Assembly: GCA_018816555.1 (NCBI GenBank)
Contig: JAHIVT010000040.1
Coordinates: 1 to 43,823, forward strand
From: Pseudomonadota bacterium
GTDB lineage: Bacteria; Desulfobacterota; Desulfobulbia; Desulfobulbales; SURF-16
Length of the DNA: 43,823 bases
Reading direction: 5' to 3'
Each line of letters begins with the position of its first letter. Position 1 is the first letter of the stretch. The notes below the pieces were generated by a model. It was given only the letters and a program-made list of their open reading frames with translations, was not told the origin of the DNA and did not search any database. The position numbers and the translations under genes are program-made. Below are positions 8,584 through 16,715 of the stretch, one piece after another.

Positions 8584-10085
8584 GGCATCACCTCCCGGCA
8601 GGCATGGAGGGGAAACGGACTGCCGGCTTCCAGCAGTCCCAGGGGGTAGCCGGCCAGCAGGCCAAGGAGCAGGGCCAGCAACGCCAGCAGTACGGCGGAC
8701 CACTCCATCACCGGCGGTATGGATTGTCGCCTGGAGAAAAAAGTCACCTTGAAGACCAGCAGCCGTGAGGCGACCCGGTAGACATAGCCTGCGGCCAGCA
8801 GGCTGCCGATGACCAGCATCACGCCCCACCACCACTCACCGCCGGCCAGGGATACGCCGAGCAGCAACCATTTGCCGACAAATCCGCCGCTGGGCGGAAA
8901 ACCCATCAGGCTGACCCCGGCCAGCACAAAGGCAAAAGACGAGATCGGCAGCACCTCCTTGATGCCGGCGAGATCATCGATCCGGTCATGGCCGGCCTTG
9001 AGGAAGATGGAGCCGGCCGCCATGAACATGGCTGATTTGGCGCAGGCATGGGACATGATGAGCAAAATCACCGCCTCCCATGCCGATGAACCGGGATCAA
9101 GCCGGATAAGGGGCAGGGCGATGAACAGATAGCCAAGCTGCGCCACGGTGGAATAGGCGATCAGCATTTTCAGCCTCTTTTGCAGCAGGGCCTGGACAGC
9201 TCCCCACAGCACGGCCCCGCAGCCCAGCACTCCAAGCAGGACGTAGGCTGCAAACGGCAGGACCTGGGCAAAGATATCACCCCACAGCCGCAGCATGAGA
9301 TAGAACGACGCCTTCACCACCAGCCCGGAAAGAATGGCGCTCACCGGGGCCAGGGCATTGGCGTGGGCCGGCGGCAGCCAGAAATGCAGGGGAAACAACG
9401 CTGTTTTCAGCAGCAGGCCCGTGGTCAGCAGGGCCAGACTTGCCCACATGAGAGGCGCGGGGCTGATTAGCCTGGCGAGGGCCGCCATATCCAGAATGCC
9501 GTAGCTGCGATAGAGCAGGGCCACGCCAAAGAGGTAACTGCAGGAACCCAGCAGACTGACCAAGAGATATCGCATGGCCGCAAGCCGTGCTGCAGGTTTT
9601 CCCGAGAGGGCGGTGAGAACCACTGCGGACAGGCCGATTATCTCCAGGGTAACGTAAACATTGAACAGATCAGCGGAGAGGAACAGGCCGTTCAAGGCCC
9701 CCCACAGCAACAGCCATACCGGCCAGAAAAAGGCCCGTTGGTGCCCATGGCGGTTAATCTCCCCGGCCGAACCGATGCGCAGGGAAAAATACCCCCTGGC
9801 ATACATGCTGACGCTAAGCCCGGTCACGGCGGTCATGGCAACCAGCAGCACGCTCAGGCCGTCGATGCTGAAATTGATGCCCAAGGGGGCCTGCCAGCCG
9901 CCGATGGCATAACGCAGGGGCCCGGAACGGACAAAGAAAACGGTCATCGCCAGTGCAGCCAGGGCATTGAGCCCGGCGGCCAGGAGGCCGAGTACTGCAG
10001 CCTGATCACTTCTGACAAAGCAGATGAGGGCAAAAAAAAGCGGCACAACCACGAGGCATACTGCCCAGAATGCGGTATCAGGCAT
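8580..10085 (-). CDS. mnhD: Na+/H+ antiporter subunit D (MnhD/MrpD-like)
   Basis: A 501-residue polytopic protein closest in layout to MrpD. Recognisable are the TM5-type glutamate (FNVYVTLEIIGLSAV), the TM7-type lysine with PLHFWLPPAHANALAPVSA, and AYSTVAQLGYLF. It begins eight bases inside the end of the MnhC gene and ends with an ATGA overlap into the next D-like gene, so translation is probably coupled. As in Mrp complexes, it is expected to carry one of the proton half-channels in the inner membrane. Confidence 0.9.
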   Translation of the reverse strand: MPDTAFWAVCLVVVPLFFALICFVRSDQAAVLGLLAAGLNALAALAMTVFFVRSGPLRYAIGGWQAPLGINFSIDGLSVLLVAMTAVTGLSVSMYARGYFSLRIGSAGEINRHGHQRAFFWPVWLLLWGALNGLFLSADLFNVYVTLEIIGLSAVVLTALSGKPAARLAAMRYLLVSLLGSCSYLFGVALLYRSYGILDMAALARLISPAPLMWASLALLTTGLLLKTALFPLHFWLPPAHANALAPVSAILSGLVVKASFYLMLRLWGDIFAQVLPFAAYVLLGVLGCGAVLWGAVQALLQKRLKMLIAYSTVAQLGYLFIALPLIRLDPGSSAWEAVILLIMSHACAKSAMFMAAGSIFLKAGHDRIDDLAGIKEVLPISSFAFVLAGVSLMGFPPSGGFVGKWLLLGVSLAGGEWWWGVMLVIGSLLAAGYVYRVASRLLVFKVTFFSRRQSIPPVMEWSAVLLALLALLLGLLAGYPLGLLEAGSPFPLHACREVMP

Positions 10086-10410
10086 CCGTCCGCCCCCCCT
10101 GCCCTCTTTTCCTTTTCTGCCACAGCAGGGCCCGGTTGGTTGTTTCCTGCACCAGACAAACCAGTACCAGGGCCACGGCCGTAGTACTGACCGAGACCAC
10201 GATACCGGTGAGCACCATGGCGTGGGGCACCGGATCGATCATAACCTGGTCCGTGCCGCAGGCGCCGACGATCATGATCAGAAAAACCCCGCTGGACATG
10301 AGATTTGCCGCGAGAATTTTGCGCAGCAGATGGGAAGAGCGGATCAGGCCGTGCAGGCCTATGGCAAAAAGCGCCAGGCCGGACATAGTATAGAGAAAGA
10401 GGGTGTTCAT
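10078..10410 (-). CDS. mnhC: Na+/H+ antiporter subunit C (MnhC/NuoK-like)
   Basis: A 110-residue protein with three predicted membrane helices, matching NuoK/MrpC size. Characteristic features are the NLMSSGVFLIM segment (NuoK/MrpC TM2 region) and DPVPHAMVLTGIVVS (the DPxPQALVLTAIVI-type signature). The ATG at 10410 overlaps the upstream stop by four bases, and the C-terminus overlaps mnhD by eight. It is a structural and proton-path subunit of the Mrp complex. Confidence 0.92.
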   Translation of the reverse strand: MNTLFLYTMSGLALFAIGLHGLIRSSHLLRKILAANLMSSGVFLIMIVGACGTDQVMIDPVPHAMVLTGIVVSVSTTAVALVLVCLVQETTNRALLWQKRKRGQGGRTDA

Positions 10411-11450
10411 GCTTTCCCTCCTTTATCAACGCCGCTGCCCGGGCCTTCTTCATTGTCCTTCTCCGGGGCTGAGGGCGCCGGGGGCCGGCCCCCGGCATAC
10501 AGGGCCGCCAGGGTCACGCCGATCGAAACCGCTGTTGCTGATTCTATGAACAGAATCCAGACCCCGGCACTCTGCCCCGGATACTCCAGCAGATTACCGC
10601 CCCCCCCCATACAGGCCACGGCCGTCAGAAGAAAAAGGAGAGGACCGAGCACCAGGGCCCAGCGCAAAAGGCCGGCGGGTACCTGCCTGACCACCGTCAC
10701 ATTGGCCAACAGCAACAACACCCCGGCTGCGGCCAGCACAGCCCCGCCCTGGAAAGCGCCCCCTGCCCTGCTGCTGCCGATCCAGACCAGATAGCCGGCA
10801 ACGATGATCATCAGCGGCACCAGCAGCCGCACCAGGGTGGCCAGCACCGGGCCGGGGACTTCCCCCTGCTGCGTCTGCCTGACCCGAGTCAGCGACCAGA
10901 CACCCAGGGCGGCAAGAAAGAGGACCATCATCTCAAGCAACGTATCGTAACCACGGAAATTGAGCAGCACGGCGGTAACCTGACTCTGCACCCCGCTTTG
11001 CCCCATCTGCCCCGCCACTGCCGGCCCGAGCCCGCCCTTTGCTCCCGGTGTCTGCCCCAGCGACCAGCCCAGCAGAAGGACAAAAACGACCAGCAGAAAA
11101 AGTGACAGAACATAGGCCACGGGTTTTGCCCGTCTTCTCTTTTCCGGAGGGATTGTCTCATCCTCCTCTCTCTTGCCGGCATGTTCAAGCCGCCTTTCGG
11201 ATTCACTCAATCGTTCCAGTCGGCGCAGGGCAGACAGAAAGAGTGCGCCGGTGAGCCCCGCACCGATGGCCGCCTCGGCCAGGGCCACATCCGGAGCTTG
11301 CAGCCTTACCCAGGTCAGCGACATCAGGAGCCCCAGCGAAATGAACAGCACCACTGCCCGGAAAAGGTCCGAACTGGCCAGGAGACGCCAGCCAAGCCAT
11401 GGCAAGGCAAGGGCCAGCACAATATCAAAAAATCCCATCACGTCCATCAT
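10407..11450 (-). CDS. DUF4040/MrpA-C-terminal and MnhB fusion protein
   Basis: A 347-residue membrane protein. The first part (about residues 1-75) resembles the DUF4040 region found at the MrpA C-terminus (LQAPDVALAEAAIGAGLTGA). A charged Arg/Glu-rich linker follows (about 75-105), then an MnhB-type domain with DTLLEMMVLFLAALGVWSL and a GGAFQGGAVLAAA motif equivalent to the MrpB PGGGFxGG signature. The ATG at 11450 overlaps the mnhG stop as ATGA; the open frame extends upstream but covers mnhG. It probably bridges the membrane arm, supplying functions that full-length MrpA and MrpB normally share. Confidence 0.88.
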   Translation of the reverse strand: MMDVMGFFDIVLALALPWLGWRLLASSDLFRAVVLFISLGLLMSLTWVRLQAPDVALAEAAIGAGLTGALFLSALRRLERLSESERRLEHAGKREEDETIPPEKRRRAKPVAYVLSLFLLVVFVLLLGWSLGQTPGAKGGLGPAVAGQMGQSGVQSQVTAVLLNFRGYDTLLEMMVLFLAALGVWSLTRVRQTQQGEVPGPVLATLVRLLVPLMIIVAGYLVWIGSSRAGGAFQGGAVLAAAGVLLLLANVTVVRQVPAGLLRWALVLGPLLFLLTAVACMGGGGNLLEYPGQSAGVWILFIESATAVSIGVTLAALYAGGRPPAPSAPEKDNEEGPGSGVDKGGKA

Positions 11451-11749
11451 GGTCGGGTCCAGGGTTGTATTTTCCTTCGCAGGGCAGCCCGGGCAACCAG
11501 ATGGCAGGAAGCGGAACTGGCGATCAGCACCAGCAACCAGATGAGCAGCAGCCTGGCCACCGTATTCCACTCCTCCGCCTGCAGGGCGAGACCCAGCACC
11601 ACAAATCCCAGACCCACGTTGTCCGCCTTGGTCAGGGCATGCAGCCGGGTATAGATATCGGGAAAGCGCAACAGGCCGATGGTGCCGGAGACAAAAAACG
11701 GAATCCCGAGCAGAATGCAGACCATGCCCAGACCATGCAAAAACGCCAT
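11447..11749 (-). CDS. mnhG: Na+/H+ antiporter subunit G (MnhG)
   Basis: About 100 residues with three membrane helices and the MnhG signature GTIGLLRFPDIYTRLHALTKADN. The ATG at 11749 is chosen because AGGAGG lies at the correct distance just upstream (11750-11760); the open frame continues 11 codons further but lacks a ribosome binding site. It is the first gene after a 177-bp palindromic insertion that separates it from mnhF, so it may depend on read-through or its own signals. Confidence 0.92.
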   Translation of the reverse strand: MAFLHGLGMVCILLGIPFFVSGTIGLLRFPDIYTRLHALTKADNVGLGFVVLGLALQAEEWNTVARLLLIWLLVLIASSASCHLVARAALRRKIQPWTRP

Positions 11750-11760
11750 CCCTCCCTCCT

Positions 11761-11937
11761 GAGCCTCTTGCAAAATGAACATCTACTCCGATCGGCTAAA
11801 AATATCCTGTGCGGCGTCTTCCTTGTGAAATTGTCCTCAACTTAGCACGGCTAAGCTTCCGGGCGATTTCACAACTCATTCTTGCACAGAATGTTTTTCT
11901 CTCGATCTCGCTACGACGTTCATTTTGCAAGAGGCTC
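11761..11937. repeat. 177-bp imperfect palindromic (MITE-like) element between mnhF and mnhG
   Basis: The ends are perfect 20-bp inverted repeats: GAGCCTCTTGCAAAATGAAC at 11761-11780 and its reverse complement at 11918-11937. The interior is also imperfectly self-complementary along its whole length, centred on CTTAGC-ACG-GCTAAG at 11841-11855, so each strand could fold into one long hairpin or cruciform. It contains no gene. It lies inside an otherwise tightly packed operon, as expected of a small non-autonomous insertion that does not block transcription. No target-site duplication is obvious by eye. Confidence 0.85.
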
Positions 11938-11952
11938 TCCTTATTCGAATAT

Positions 11953-12216
11953 TTACCTCTCTGTCCCGCCCCAGGTACGCAGGGCGAAGGCCACGGCGGC
12001 AAGGGCCGCCAGCAGGGCAAAGACCAGGGCGATGTCCTGCAGAACCACCCAGTCCAGCCCCTTGGACAACAGCAGCAGTATTGCCACGCCGCAGGTGCCG
12101 AAGAGCTGGGCGGCAAGCATGCTGTCGGCCTCGGTGGGCCCGCGGAGAATGCGCACCAGGCCCGCCAGGACGGCCAACAGCAGACAAAGGGCCGCCAGGG
12201 AATAAAGCCCGCTCAA
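11953..12216 (-). CDS. mnhF: Na+/H+ antiporter subunit F (MnhF)
   Basis: An 87-residue, three-helix protein with the MnhF-type RILRGPTEADSMLAAQLFGT segment. It starts with TTG at 12216, preceded by an AGGGGG ribosome binding site, and overlaps the mnhE stop by four bases. The family partner order E-F-G is conserved, though here the palindromic element lies between F and G. Confidence 0.9.
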   Translation of the reverse strand: MSGLYSLAALCLLLAVLAGLVRILRGPTEADSMLAAQLFGTCGVAILLLLSKGLDWVVLQDIALVFALLAALAAVAFALRTWGGTER

Positions 12217-12740
12217 GGTCTGCCCCCTGCCACCCGGATGCCGAAGAGGGCGGCAACCCTTCTTTCCAGGAGATGCACCGTGGACCAGACCGGCATATCC
12301 CGATCAATGGTATGGATGGTGATGCACTGATCGGTGAAATCCGCACTGATCGTGCCCGGCAGCAGGCTGATGCAGTTGACCAGCAGAACCTGCTGGGGAA
12401 CCTCGGGCAGACTGACCTGATAACGCACCAGCCCGGGATTTATGGGCATGGCAGGCGACAGGGCGCGGCGCATGACATCGCAGCCACCCCAGAAGGACAG
12501 ATTGACAAAAAAAGGAATAAAACGCAGAACACCGAGAAAACTGACCGGGCAGGGTTGTTGGGGAGCAAAAAGCAGACTGCAGAAGGTGGCGGCAGAGACG
12601 GCAGGCAGGCCGATAATCCAGCTGCGCCCGTCAAGACCGGCCAGCACACACCAGAGGACGGAAAAAAGCGACAGCCTGACAAGCAATCTGCCGAGCAGGA
12701 TGGGGGACGGAAAGCTGCTGCAAGAGAATTTTCCGGGCAT
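12213..12740 (-). CDS. mnhE: Na+/H+ antiporter subunit E (MnhE)
   Basis: About 175 residues. Two N-terminal membrane segments are followed by an amphipathic domain carrying the MnhE-type signature VNCISLLPGTISADFTDQC and HTIDRDMP. ATG 12740 is chosen because AGAGG lies six bases upstream; an in-frame TTG two codons earlier is less likely. It is the promoter-proximal gene of the Mrp operon. The 220-bp region upstream separates it from the divergent ABC transporter and must hold both promoters. Confidence 0.9.
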   Translation of the reverse strand: MPGKFSCSSFPSPILLGRLLVRLSLFSVLWCVLAGLDGRSWIIGLPAVSAATFCSLLFAPQQPCPVSFLGVLRFIPFFVNLSFWGGCDVMRRALSPAMPINPGLVRYQVSLPEVPQQVLLVNCISLLPGTISADFTDQCITIHTIDRDMPVWSTVHLLERRVAALFGIRVAGGRP

Positions 12741-12960
12741 GCTCAACCTCTTGTTAACAGGTCACTCTTTAGGTGCAACCGGGATTGTGCATAAACAGGT
12801 TAGCATAATTCTTCATGACAGGAAATTACTTTCTCAGCAATTTTTACTTTTTAATTCAATTGGTTAATGTTGCATCTTACGATTCGGCCACTGACAAAAC
12901 AAACAAAACAGCGCCGGAGCTGTGGTAAATTCCGGGCAAATTGTAGTATAGTGGCAGATC

Positions 12961-13935
12961 ATGACTTCCACGCAAACCCCACCACAACCCACTGTTGCCG
13001 TTGCTCCGGCAAGCAATGATGATATCATTGTCCAGGTCAACGGCCTCAGCAAATTCTTCGGCAGCCGCTGCGCGGTGGACAATATCAGCTTTGCCATCCG
13101 CCAGGGGGAATGCGTCGGTTTTCTGGGCCCGAACGGGGCCGGCAAGACCACCACCATCAACATGCTGCTGGGCCTGGTTGAAAAGAGCGGCGGAACCATG
13201 AGCATCATGCACTTTGACATCCCCGGACAGCAGCAGGAGGCCAAACGGCTCATCGGGGTCGTGCCCCAGACAGACAGCCTGGACCCGGATCTGACCGTGG
13301 AAGAGAACCTGCTGACCTATGCCAGCTATTTCAATATCACCGGCAGGAAGGCCCGGGCCAGGTCCGCCGATCTCCTGCAATTTTTCGCCCTGGCCAACCG
13401 TCGAAAAGAGATCATCGAACACCTCTCCGGAGGCCAGCGCCGCCGTCTGCTGCTGGCCAGAGCCCTGATCAACGAACCGAAACTGCTCATCCTGGATGAG
13501 CCCACCGTGGGTCTTGATCCCCAGGCCCGTCATCTCATCTGGGAACGTCTGGAAATACTGCAGGAGCAGGGCACCACCATGCTGCTCACCAGCCATTATC
13601 TGGACGAGGTGGAACACCTGAGTAACCGGGTGCTCATTCTCGACCACGGCAAAATCGTGGCCCAGGGCGTTCCCCAGCAGCTGATCACCCAACTGGTGGG
13701 CATCGATGTCTTTGTCATTGAGGGCACGACTGCGGAACTCGACGCCCTGGAAAAATCCTTCAAACAGTGCCAGGCAACCACGGAGCGGGTGAACGACAAG
13801 CTGTACGTCTACACCCAGGAGGATTGCAGCCGGCTGGAATCCCTGCTGAAAAATTCCCGCAGCTGGCTGCGGCGACCGGCAAACCTGGAAGACCTCTTCA
13901 TTCAACTCACCGGCAGATCATTAAGGGAATCATGA
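12961..13935 (+). CDS. ABC transporter ATP-binding protein (NodI/DrrA-like)
   Basis: A 324-residue cytoplasmic ATPase. The Walker A motif is GPNGAGKTTT (about residues 58-67), the signature is LSGGQRRRLLLARAL (about 157-171), Walker B is LLILDEPTVGLD (about 178-189), and a switch His follows in LTSHYLDE. The C-terminal extension is typical of DrrA/NodI-type exporters. Its stop overlaps the start of the permease gene as ATGA, so the two form a translationally coupled exporter pair. The substrate is unknown. No strong ribosome binding site precedes the ATG. Confidence 0.92.
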   Translation: MTSTQTPPQPTVAVAPASNDDIIVQVNGLSKFFGSRCAVDNISFAIRQGECVGFLGPNGAGKTTTINMLLGLVEKSGGTMSIMHFDIPGQQQEAKRLIGVVPQTDSLDPDLTVEENLLTYASYFNITGRKARARSADLLQFFALANRRKEIIEHLSGGQRRRLLLARALINEPKLLILDEPTVGLDPQARHLIWERLEILQEQGTTMLLTSHYLDEVEHLSNRVLILDHGKIVAQGVPQQLITQLVGIDVFVIEGTTAELDALEKSFKQCQATTERVNDKLYVYTQEDCSRLESLLKNSRSWLRRPANLEDLFIQLTGRSLRES

Positions 13936-14690
13936 AATACCTGCGTTTCCGGACTCTATGGCTACGCAACAGCCGGGTATGGCGTAAGCATATCATGGCC
14001 ACCCTGATCGGCAATCTGGGCCAGCCCCTGCTCTTTCTGCTGGCCATGGGCTACGGCCTGGGCCGCGAGATGCAGACCATCGACGGCCTCACCTACCTGC
14101 AGTTTCTGGCGCCCGGCCTGGTCACCTCCTCGGTCATGTACAGTGCGGCCTTTGAAACCACTTACGGCTCCTATACCCGGCTTTCCATGCAGAAGACCTA
14201 CGAGGCCATTCTCATGACCCCCCTGGGCATTACGGATATCGCCCTGGGGGAGATCTTCTGGGGGGCCAGCAAAGGCTTGCTGTCAGCCATCATCATGCTG
14301 GCAATGCTGCCCCTGTTCGGGGTCTGGCCTTCGGTCTGGACCCTGGCCCTGCTGCCCGTTCTGTTCATGTCCGGGGTCTTTTTTGCCGCCTTCGGGCTGA
14401 TCATGACCGCGCTGGCCGGCAGCTATGAATTCTTCAATTATTTTATATCGCTTATCCTGACCCCGCTTTTTCTCTTTTCCGGCATCTTCTTCCCGCTGAA
14501 GACCATTGCCCCGTTGTCCAGAATCTTTTTTGAACTGCTGCCGCTCACCCCCATCGTCACCCTCTCCCGCATGTTCTGTTACGGTCAGTTCCATGAGCCG
14601 TGGTTGCTCAAAATCGCGGGATCGCTTCTCCTGACCCTTTTTACCTGCTGGCTGTCCGTTATCTTTTTGCGCAAGCGACTGATCCAGTAA
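13932..14690 (+). CDS. ABC-2 type permease (NodJ-like)
   Basis: A 252-residue inner-membrane protein with about six membrane helices and the ABC-2 permease layout, including LAPGLVTSSVMYSAAFETTYGS-like and FFPLKTIAPLSRIFFELLPLTP-like segments (shown only in part: APGLVTSSVM, FPLKTIAPLSR). The start at 13932 is set by the ATGA overlap with the ATPase stop and by the TAAGGGA ribosome binding site upstream. It forms the channel of an export system with the preceding ATPase. Confidence 0.9.
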   Translation: MKYLRFRTLWLRNSRVWRKHIMATLIGNLGQPLLFLLAMGYGLGREMQTIDGLTYLQFLAPGLVTSSVMYSAAFETTYGSYTRLSMQKTYEAILMTPLGITDIALGEIFWGASKGLLSAIIMLAMLPLFGVWPSVWTLALLPVLFMSGVFFAAFGLIMTALAGSYEFFNYFISLILTPLFLFSGIFFPLKTIAPLSRIFFELLPLTPIVTLSRMFCYGQFHEPWLLKIAGSLLLTLFTCWLSVIFLRKRLIQ

Positions 14691-14817
14691 TGCCCGGGCA
14701 GACACCAACCATCTCCTGCCCGGCCGCCGGCAGAATCGGCGGCAAAGGCGGGAAACCATGCTTGTCATTTCAATAAAAAATGATGTGAAAAATTACAGAG
14801 AGCAAAGGAACGCCCCC

Positions 14818-15720
14818 ATGCCCCAAAGCAAACAACCCTTTAAACGGTTTCCCAGCGCCCAGGAAGACGCCCACGCCTCAAGCATATACACGCCCCCATG
14901 CCCCCAGACGGACTCGCCAAGCTACAGGCTGTCCTATACGGATTCGGACTTTATCATGCGTGACGAACTGCGGCCGGTGCGGCTGCAGCTTGAACTGATG
15001 AAGCCGGAGCTTCTCCAGCAGGAACACGGCATCAAGGCCACGGTTGTGGTGTTTGGCGGCAGCAGGGTGCCCCAGGAGGAAACCGCCCAGCAAAGGCTGA
15101 AAGAGGCGGAAAAGATGGCCGAAAACGATCCGGCAAACGAGATTTTCAGAAAGAGAGTGGCGTCAGCCAGGCGGGTTCTGGCCAAGTCGCACTATTACGA
15201 AGAGGCCAGAAAGCTCGGCAAAATTATCTCGGAAACCTGCCACGCCAGAACAGGCTGCAAACTGGTGGTCATCACCGGCGGCGGACCGGGCATCATGGAG
15301 GCGGCCAACCGCGGCGCCTCTGATGCAGACGCCAAGACCATCGGGCTCAATATCGTCCTGCCCCATGAGCAGGCCCCCAACCCCTATATCACCCCGGAGC
15401 TGAGCTTCCAGTTTCATTACTTTTCCATCCGCAAAATGCATTTTCTCATGCGAGCTCAGGCCCTGGTGGCCTTTCCGGGAGGTTTCGGTACCCTTGATGA
15501 ACTCTTCGAGACCCTTACCCTGATCCAGACCAAGAAAATCAAACCGCTGCCCGTGCTCCTCTTCGGTCGGCAATTCTGGGAAAAACTGATCAATTTTGAT
15601 TTTCTGGTGGAGGAAGGGGTCATCGCGCCGGAAGACCTGGATATCTTCCAATTTGTTGACACGGCGGAAGAGGCGGGCCGGATTATTTTCGACTCTTTCA
15701 ATGCGGATGACAAGTATTGA
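14818..15720 (+). CDS. LOG family protein (TIGR00730-type Rossmann fold)
   Basis: About 300 residues. It contains the LOG signature GGGPGIMEAANRGA and the active-site motif PGGFGTLDELFETLT, both characteristic of cytokinin riboside-5'-monophosphate phosphoribohydrolase-like proteins once called lysine decarboxylases. The likely activity is release of ribose-5-phosphate from a nucleotide; the substrate is unproven. An N-terminal extension of about 100 residues precedes the core domain. ATG 14818 has AAAGGA upstream; an in-frame ATG at 14758 is the alternative. It lies downstream of the exporter genes but is separated by over 120 bp. Confidence 0.88.
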   Translation: MPQSKQPFKRFPSAQEDAHASSIYTPPCPQTDSPSYRLSYTDSDFIMRDELRPVRLQLELMKPELLQQEHGIKATVVVFGGSRVPQEETAQQRLKEAEKMAENDPANEIFRKRVASARRVLAKSHYYEEARKLGKIISETCHARTGCKLVVITGGGPGIMEAANRGASDADAKTIGLNIVLPHEQAPNPYITPELSFQFHYFSIRKMHFLMRAQALVAFPGGFGTLDELFETLTLIQTKKIKPLPVLLFGRQFWEKLINFDFLVEEGVIAPEDLDIFQFVDTAEEAGRIIFDSFNADDKY

Positions 15721-15777
15721 CCGGCAATCTATCTTTCTGACCGAGTTCATCGTACGGGAATAGATGAAAATCTTTCA

Positions 15778-15823
15778 TCGCGGGCATGGCCCGCTCTACG
15801 GTAGGAGCGGCCCATGCCCGCGA
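15778..15823. repeat. REP-like inverted repeat
   Basis: An inverted repeat of about 46 bp with arms around CGCGGGCATGG(C/G)CCGCTC meeting at a short GGTA-like tip. It resembles the 'cgggcatggcccgctcctac' palindromes common in many proteobacterial genomes. It sits between two convergent genes and could also act as a bidirectional transcription or mRNA-stability barrier. Confidence 0.7.
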
Positions 15824-15896
15824 CCCAGCAAAGCCACATCGCATTTCAGAGTTAATTCAATAGGCAACGGACGGCCCATTTTCCCCGGGTATGCGC

Positions 15897-16703
15897 TCAG
15901 CGGCTGACCATGGTCAGGGCCTGCTCCGGGCAACTGTTGCGGCAAAGGCCGCAGCCGAAACATTGCTCACGGTTGATAACGGCCTGAAACCCGCCGGCTA
16001 CCTGGCGGCTGGAGATGGCTGAAAACCGGCAGGCATCGGCGCATGTCCCGCAGCCGTTGCACAGCTCCTCGTCCACCGCGGCCACACTCTCCCCCCTGAA
16101 CATGGTTTCAACGTCAAGGGACAGGGTGCGCAGGCCGAGGCAATCGCCGGGCTGACAGTTGCAGATGGCGCCGATAAAGGGGGTCACCATGGTCCAGATG
16201 GTATGCACCGCCCCTGAGGTATCCAGCTCCTCCATCTGGGCAATGGCCTGCTCCGGGGTCAGGGATTCCAGCCCTTCATCCTGGGCCAGGCCGAAATAGC
16301 CCATGTCAAGTTCACCGTACCAATTGTCCGGGGTATAGCTGACGCTGTAGCAGCAGCGGTTTTCCTTTTTCATGGCCGCCCAGCGGCAGGCGCAGGGCAT
16401 GCGGACCACGGTGGCGGCCTTGCCGACTATCTCACGGATGTCCTCAATGGTCACCACCTGACCGAAATGCTCTTCCCTGGCCTTGGCCACCATCTGTTTG
16501 ACCAGCCGCTGGGGCAGGGCCTTTTTCTTCTGATACAGCACCTCCAGCCGGCCCAGGGTCACAATGCCCTCTTCAATGGTGGACTGGAAAAAATCCTTGA
16601 TGTACTCTCGCCGGCGCAGGTCAGCCATCAGATCATTGGCATAATTGGCGGCGTTCTTGAACCAGACCTTGCCATCCCCGTGCTTGGTGCAAAATTCACA
16701 CAT
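15897..16703 (-). CDS. Cys-rich 4Fe-4S ferredoxin-type protein
   Basis: A 268-residue protein. The C-terminus holds two 4Fe-4S motifs, CNGCGTCADAC and CFGCGLCRNSC (about residues 213-260). The N-terminal 200 residues carry further cysteines (MCEFC, MPCACRW, NRCCY, AICNCQPGDC) that could bind another cluster or metal. The ATG is preceded by AAGGA at good spacing. The gene begins 12 bp after the hybrid histidine kinase and is probably co-transcribed with it, suggesting a redox or metal sensing link, which is inference. Similar proteins are widespread in sulfate reducers but their role is not known to me. Confidence 0.85.
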   Translation of the reverse strand: MCEFCTKHGDGKVWFKNAANYANDLMADLRRREYIKDFFQSTIEEGIVTLGRLEVLYQKKKALPQRLVKQMVAKAREEHFGQVVTIEDIREIVGKAATVVRMPCACRWAAMKKENRCCYSVSYTPDNWYGELDMGYFGLAQDEGLESLTPEQAIAQMEELDTSGAVHTIWTMVTPFIGAICNCQPGDCLGLRTLSLDVETMFRGESVAAVDEELCNGCGTCADACRFSAISSRQVAGGFQAVINREQCFGCGLCRNSCPEQALTMVSR

Positions 16704-16715
16704 TACTCAGTCCTT

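Noticed and set aside
12877-13905. 342-codon reverse-strand open frame
   Set aside because: It lies entirely opposite the ABC ATPase with intact Walker motifs, so it is a codon-bias shadow of that gene.
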